A stretch of DNA of 8,536 nt from an uncultured Collinsella sp. Lineage in GTDB: Bacteria > Actinomycetota > Coriobacteriia > Coriobacteriales > Coriobacteriaceae. The first letter of the stretch is position 1; every line of letters starts with the position of its first letter. Made by a program: the position numbers and the translations under genes. The notes below the pieces were generated by a model. The model had not been told where the DNA came from, made no database searches, and saw only the letters and a list, made by a program, of their open reading frames with translations. The DNA is taken from NCBI GenBank assembly GCA_900543025.1, contig UQPP01000056.1, positions 1-8,536 of the forward strand, written 5' to 3'. Shown piece by piece: positions 5,884 to 8,536 of the stretch.

Positions 5884-6005
5884 GGTGCCGCGACATGGCC
5901 CGGCCGACGGCGAGGTATTTGGTGTCTCGCTGGTCCTCGGCTTTGCCTGCGGGATCGCTCGACTACCAAACAGCCCGCCGGCACCGGGACCACTTCGTCC
6001 AAAAA
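5879..6005. repeat. ~127-bp imperfect palindrome at the ffs terminator
   Basis: The ends TTTTTGG (5879-5885) and CCAAAAA (5999-6005) are reverse complements. Further in, TGGCCCGG (5896-5903) matches the complement of CCGGGACCA (5984-5992) with small differences. TTTGGT (5918-5923) pairs exactly with ACCAAA (5965-5970). The full arms align with several mismatches and gaps around a centre near 5943. No gene is recognisable. It starts exactly in the T-run that ends ffs, so the left end is shared with, or inserted at, that terminator. Confidence 0.5.
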
Positions 6006-6034
6006 TCACCCGTAAAGGCGCGTTTATCTAATTT

Positions 6035-6108
6035 AATCTATCCCTTGCGGAATGCGGCTTGCTGGCGTTGTCTGGGCATTGATGGCTACGTGGTTCAAGA
6101 GGCGGCGG
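6035..6108. repeat. 74-nt block repeated downstream of each surface-protein gene (copy 1)
   Basis: This block matches 7326-7399 at 67 of 74 positions, with an unbroken identical run of about 34 nt in its second half. It lies beyond the terminator hairpin of the first surface-protein gene and is part of the duplicated unit. A 27-codon plus-strand frame starting at ATG 6052 (MRLAGVVWALMATWFKRRR and onward) crosses it, but it has no Shine-Dalgarno site and its ATG is ACG in copy 2. Confidence 0.7.
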
Positions 6109-6133
6109 TGCTGTTGCTTGAATTTTTGCAGTT

Positions 6134-6178
6134 AAAGAGGCCCGTTTCCTTAGGTGGGGAAACGGGCCTCTTTTTGTC
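6134..6178. terminator. Bidirectional terminator of the first surface-protein gene
   Basis: A perfect 16-bp stem pairs 6134-6149 (AAAGAGGCCCGTTTCC) with 6158-6173, with an 8-nt loop. The plus-strand tail is TTTTTGTCTC; the minus-strand tail is shorter (CTTTAACTGC). It lies 45 bp beyond the stop of the minus-strand gene. The homologous hairpin at 7423-7463 keeps the pairing through a C-G to T-A change. Confidence 0.8.
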
Positions 6179-6218
6179 TCTGGGCTTGTGAATTGGTGAA
6201 GGCAGAATGCTCTGTCGG

Positions 6219-7208
6219 CTATTTTGAGTTCTTGATGCGGCGTGTGGCTGTGGCGGTTATTCCGAGTCCCATGGCGGCGATTCCTGCGAGTGCTATTGCG
6301 CTCGGCGCTGCATCGCCCGTGTTCGCGAGCTTGCCGGCGGTCGTATCTGCTTGCTTGCCGCTGCTCGAGTTCGCCTGCTTGGTGGAGCTTGGTAGGGTGT
6401 CTTTGCCGGTCGAGGGTGAGCTGGCGGGCTGTGTCGTCTCGGCCGGTTGCGTCGAGCCGGAGGGAGGCGTTGTCTCGGTCGGTTGCGTTACCTCGGGCGA
6501 GGTGGCCTTGTCTGCCGCGGCTTTTGCCTCTTCGTATGCCTTGCAGGCGTCGTCATAGGCCGCTTGCGCCTTATTCAAATCGCTGAGGAGCGCATTTCGC
6601 TTGGCTGTGCATGCGTCGATGTTGGCCTTTGCTTTCTCCGCTCCATCTTCGAAAATCTTAACCTGCTCTTCCTGACTTTCGAGCGTACGTCGGTGGTGGT
6701 CAAGCTTATATCCACAAGATTCTCTTTCCGAATCCGCCATTTTGACCTCCATACGCAACTGCAAAACAGTTTCGTAATCCCTGTCGGCGAGCGCCTTTTC
6801 TACTTTTGCTTTAAGCTCGCTTACCCGGTTGCTGGCCTTGTCGTAATCGGCTTGGGCTGCAGCGACGTTCGCTCGCATGGCGGGAAGGGGTTCACTAGAT
6901 TTGGCGGCTTCCGCCATCATCTTGTCGTAGAGCTCTTGAGAAGCAGCAATGTCATCATCGATTTCCGCAATTTTCTCGGGACTTGCGGCGTCTTTTGCGG
7001 CCTCGAGGTTTTTGAGCGCTTCCTGCATGGCTGCATACGCTTTTTCTTTTGCGGCGGCCGCATCTTCCGTCTGCAAGGCAACTGCACCGGTGGGGGAACT
7101 GGTTTCTGCCGCAATTGCCGTTACGGGGGCGATTCCCGCGACAAGTGCCGCGGAAAGGGCGATGCCCACAGTTGCTCGTCTTGCTCTTCTTGCGAGAATG
7201 TCGTTCAT
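6219..7208 (-). CDS. LAxTG-anchored coiled-coil surface protein (complete paralog)
   Basis: The 329-residue product is built as a sortase substrate. A basic N-terminus (MNDILARRARRATV) and a hydrophobic core form a signal peptide, likely cut near residue 34 (AIAA/ETS). Residues 50-235 are almost entirely charged helix, rich in A, E, K and D, as in a coiled coil, with cysteines C165, C200 and C222. Residues 236-293 are a Thr/Pro/Ser-rich linker suited to crossing the cell wall. LANTG (294-298) is followed by a hydrophobic helix (302-321) and the tail RRIKNSK. LAxTG is the motif favoured by class E sortases of high-GC Gram-positives. ATG 7208 has GAGGT 6 nt upstream. The binding function is unknown; an adhesin or wall stalk is possible. 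The neighbour upstream is a tandem paralog transcribed the same way, separated by a terminator. Confidence 0.88.
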   Translation of the reverse strand: MNDILARRARRATVGIALSAALVAGIAPVTAIAAETSSPTGAVALQTEDAAAAKEKAYAAMQEALKNLEAAKDAASPEKIAEIDDDIAASQELYDKMMAEAAKSSEPLPAMRANVAAAQADYDKASNRVSELKAKVEKALADRDYETVLQLRMEVKMADSERESCGYKLDHHRRTLESQEEQVKIFEDGAEKAKANIDACTAKRNALLSDLNKAQAAYDDACKAYEEAKAAADKATSPEVTQPTETTPPSGSTQPAETTQPASSPSTGKDTLPSSTKQANSSSGKQADTTAGKLANTGDAAPSAIALAGIAAMGLGITATATRRIKNSK

Positions 7209-7214
7209 CTCGGC

Positions 7215-7264
7215 ACCTCATTTCAAGGGTCGGCGACTAACTTGGTAGCACTACTGTAAGTATA
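7215..7264 (-). promoter_or_regulatory. Possible promoter and ribosome site of the first surface-protein gene
   Basis: On the minus strand TATACT (plus positions 7259-7264) is a good -10 box about 50 nt before the start codon. GAGGT (7215-7219) is the ribosome binding site. The -35 region is weak (TCAATG at 17 bp), and a small GGCGG/CCGCC hairpin (7268-7282) lies in the spacer. The -10 is the same hexamer as in the lemA promoter. Confidence 0.4.
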
Positions 7265-7325
7265 TCAGGCGGTTTGCCCGCCATTGATCGGGCGTGCGCG
7301 TATACCCCTTGATTAACAGCCATTA

Positions 7326-7399
7326 AATCCATCCCTTAAGGAACGCGGCTTGCTAGTGTTGTCTGGGCATTGATGGCTACGTGGTTCAAGAGACGGCGG
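7326..7399. repeat. 74-nt block repeated downstream of each surface-protein gene (copy 2)
   Basis: Copy 2 of the block at 6035-6108, at an offset of 1291 bp. It lies between the promoter region of the first surface-protein gene and the terminator of the second, so it marks the left end of the second tandem unit. Confidence 0.7.
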
Positions 7400-7422
7400 C
7401 ATTACCATCTGTTTTTACAAGT

Positions 7423-7467
7423 AAAGAGGTCCGTTTCCCTGGGTTGGGGAAACGGACCTCTTTTTGT
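7423..7467. terminator. Bidirectional terminator of the second surface-protein gene
   Basis: A 16-bp perfect stem pairs 7423-7438 (AAAGAGGTCCGTTTCC) with 7448-7463, followed on the plus strand by TTTTTGTCTC. It is the tandem copy of the hairpin at 6134-6173. T7430 pairs with A7456 where the other copy has C6141 and G6166, a compensatory change that supports selection for the stem. Confidence 0.8.
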
Positions 7468-7508
7468 CTCTTGGCTTGTGGATTGGCGAAGACAATAACC
7501 GCTGGCAG

Positions 7509-8536
7509 CTATTTTGGGTTCCTGAGGCGGCGTGTGGCCGTGGCGGTTATTCCGAGTCCTGCGGCGGCGACTGCTGCGAGTGCGATTGCGCTCGGCGCTG
7601 CATCGCCCGTGTTCGCGAGCTTGCCGGCGGTCGTATCTGCTTGCTTGCCGCTGCTCGTGTTCGCCTGCTTGGTGGAGCTCGATGGGGCGTCTTTGCCGGT
7701 TGCAGGTGAGGCAACGGGCGGTGTCGCCTCGGCGGGTTGCGTCGAGCCGGAGGGAGGCACTGTCTCGGTCGGTTTCGTTATCTCGGGCGAGGCGGCCTTG
7801 TCTGCCGCGGCCTTTGCCTCTTCGTATGCCTTGCAGGCGTCGTCATAGGCCGTTTGCGCTTTTTTCAAATTGTCGAGGAGCGCATCTCGCCAGGCTGTGA
7901 ACCGGTCGATATCGGCTTTATATTTCTCTACAGCACGTTCACAGTCATTAACTCGTCTTTCCTCTCTTCTGAGGCGGTACTGGAACTCGCGGAGCTCCGT
8001 TTCGCAATAGTTTACGTGCGTTTTTGCCGATATGATCTCACTGTGCAACTGCTTTATTTGCTGTTTGGTAGTTTCGACAAACTCCTCGTAGCCGAGTGCT
8101 TCGAGTGTCTTAAGCATCTCATGTTTCTTCTCTAATTCTGCCTGGAGCTCGCTTACCCGGTTGATGGCCCCGTCGTATTTGGCTTGGGCAGCATCGACGT
8201 CCGCTTGCATGGTGGGAAGGAGTTCCCTCCCTTCGGCGGCTTGCGCCGCCATCTTTTCGCGGTACTCTTGAAAACGGGTAATGTCATCATTGAATCTCGC
8301 AATTTTCTCGGGACTTGCGGCGTTTTTTGCGGCCTCGAGGTTTTTGAGCGCTTCCTGCATGGCTGCATACGCTTTTTCTTTTGCGGCGGCCGCGTCTTCT
8401 GTCTGCGGGGCGCCCGAATTGCCGTTGGCGGCGCTCGTCTGCGAAACGGCCGCACCGGTGGGGGCGCTGGTTTCTGCCGCGATTGCCGTTACGGGGGCGA
8501 TTCCCGCGACAAGTGCCGCGGAAAGGGCGATGCCCA
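7509..8536 (-). CDS. LAxTG-anchored coiled-coil surface protein (second paralog, N-terminus cut by the window)
   Basis: The frame is open to the window edge, giving 341 visible residues. By comparison with the neighbouring paralog only about 14 N-terminal residues are missing, for a full length near 355. The signal-peptide core (GIALSAALVAGIAPVTAIAA) is identical to that of the paralog. It is followed by a short extra Ser/Asn/Gly-rich insert, a charged helical coiled-coil region (visible residues about 50-245), a Thr/Pro/Ser linker, LANTG (visible 307-311), a hydrophobic helix and the tail RRLRNPK. The first coil segment and the last 110 residues are close to identical with the paralog, while the middle is strongly diverged and about 14 residues longer. 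The in-frame ATG at 8360 is internal, not the start. The same sortase route is expected; its partner is unknown. Confidence 0.87.
   Translation of the reverse strand, partial: GIALSAALVAGIAPVTAIAAETSAPTGAAVSQTSAANGNSGAPQTEDAAAAKEKAYAAMQEALKNLEAAKNAASPEKIARFNDDITRFQEYREKMAAQAAEGRELLPTMQADVDAAQAKYDGAINRVSELQAELEKKHEMLKTLEALGYEEFVETTKQQIKQLHSEIISAKTHVNYCETELREFQYRLRREERRVNDCERAVEKYKADIDRFTAWRDALLDNLKKAQTAYDDACKAYEEAKAAADKAASPEITKPTETVPPSGSTQPAEATPPVASPATGKDAPSSSTKQANTSSGKQADTTAGKLANTGDAAPSAIALAAVAAAGLGITATATRRLRNPK

Noticed and set aside
6447..7259. A 270-codon plus-strand frame antisense to the first surface-protein gene
   Set aside because: The minus-strand frame has signal peptide, coiled coil, linker and sorting signal in order; the plus frame is Cys/Phe/Gly-rich with no domain.
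1..8536. CRISPR array, prophage or toxin-antitoxin module
   Set aside because: No regularly spaced direct repeats, phage genes or paired small toxin and antitoxin frames were seen.

Overview
The window looks like chromosomal DNA of a GC-rich, Gram-positive-type actinobacterium, most likely a gut member of the Coriobacteriia such as Collinsella. This is inferred from high GC at third codon positions, a small-type SRP RNA, cell-wall sorting signals of the LAxTG type, and intergenic palindromes of a kind I associate with Collinsella. I could not check the assignment by search. Nothing marks a phage, plasmid or transposase, and no CRISPR array is present.

Left part (1-2045): the last 46 codons of a DedA-family membrane protein end at a hairpin terminator. 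A promoter-like site and a ~150-nt leader precede ilvE, a branched-chain aminotransferase. After ilvE comes a 560-bp gene-free stretch. It holds a 126-bp near-perfect palindrome, a rho-independent terminator, a 201-bp MITE-like element with 20-bp terminal inverted repeats, and the terminator of lemA, which faces the other way.

Middle part (2046-5319): lemA (minus strand) and a TetR-family regulator (plus strand) diverge from a ~200-bp intergenic region. A good lemA promoter there has its -35 box inside a bulged inverted repeat. A tRNA-Ser(UGA) lies on the minus strand, 3 bp beyond the regulator stop. Next to it on the plus strand is a 593-codon gene that fuses a complete TadA tRNA adenosine deaminase to a complete class II glycerate kinase. 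This fusion is the most unusual protein in the window.

Right part (5320-8536): a compound of inverted repeats (5341-5712) leads to the SRP RNA gene ffs with its own promoter and terminator. A further ~127-bp imperfect palindrome starts at the ffs terminator. Two tandem paralogous genes follow on the minus strand. Each encodes a signal peptide, a long charged helical (coiled-coil-like) region, a Thr/Pro/Ser-rich wall-spanning linker and an LANTG sorting signal. The second copy runs off the window edge. The duplicated unit (~1.29 kb) also includes a terminator hairpin with a compensatory base-pair change between copies and a 74-nt block beyond it.

The genes do not form one pathway. Housekeeping genes (ilvE, tadA, ffs, tRNA-Ser) alternate with a surface-protein locus, and long palindromic elements cluster at the 3' ends of genes.
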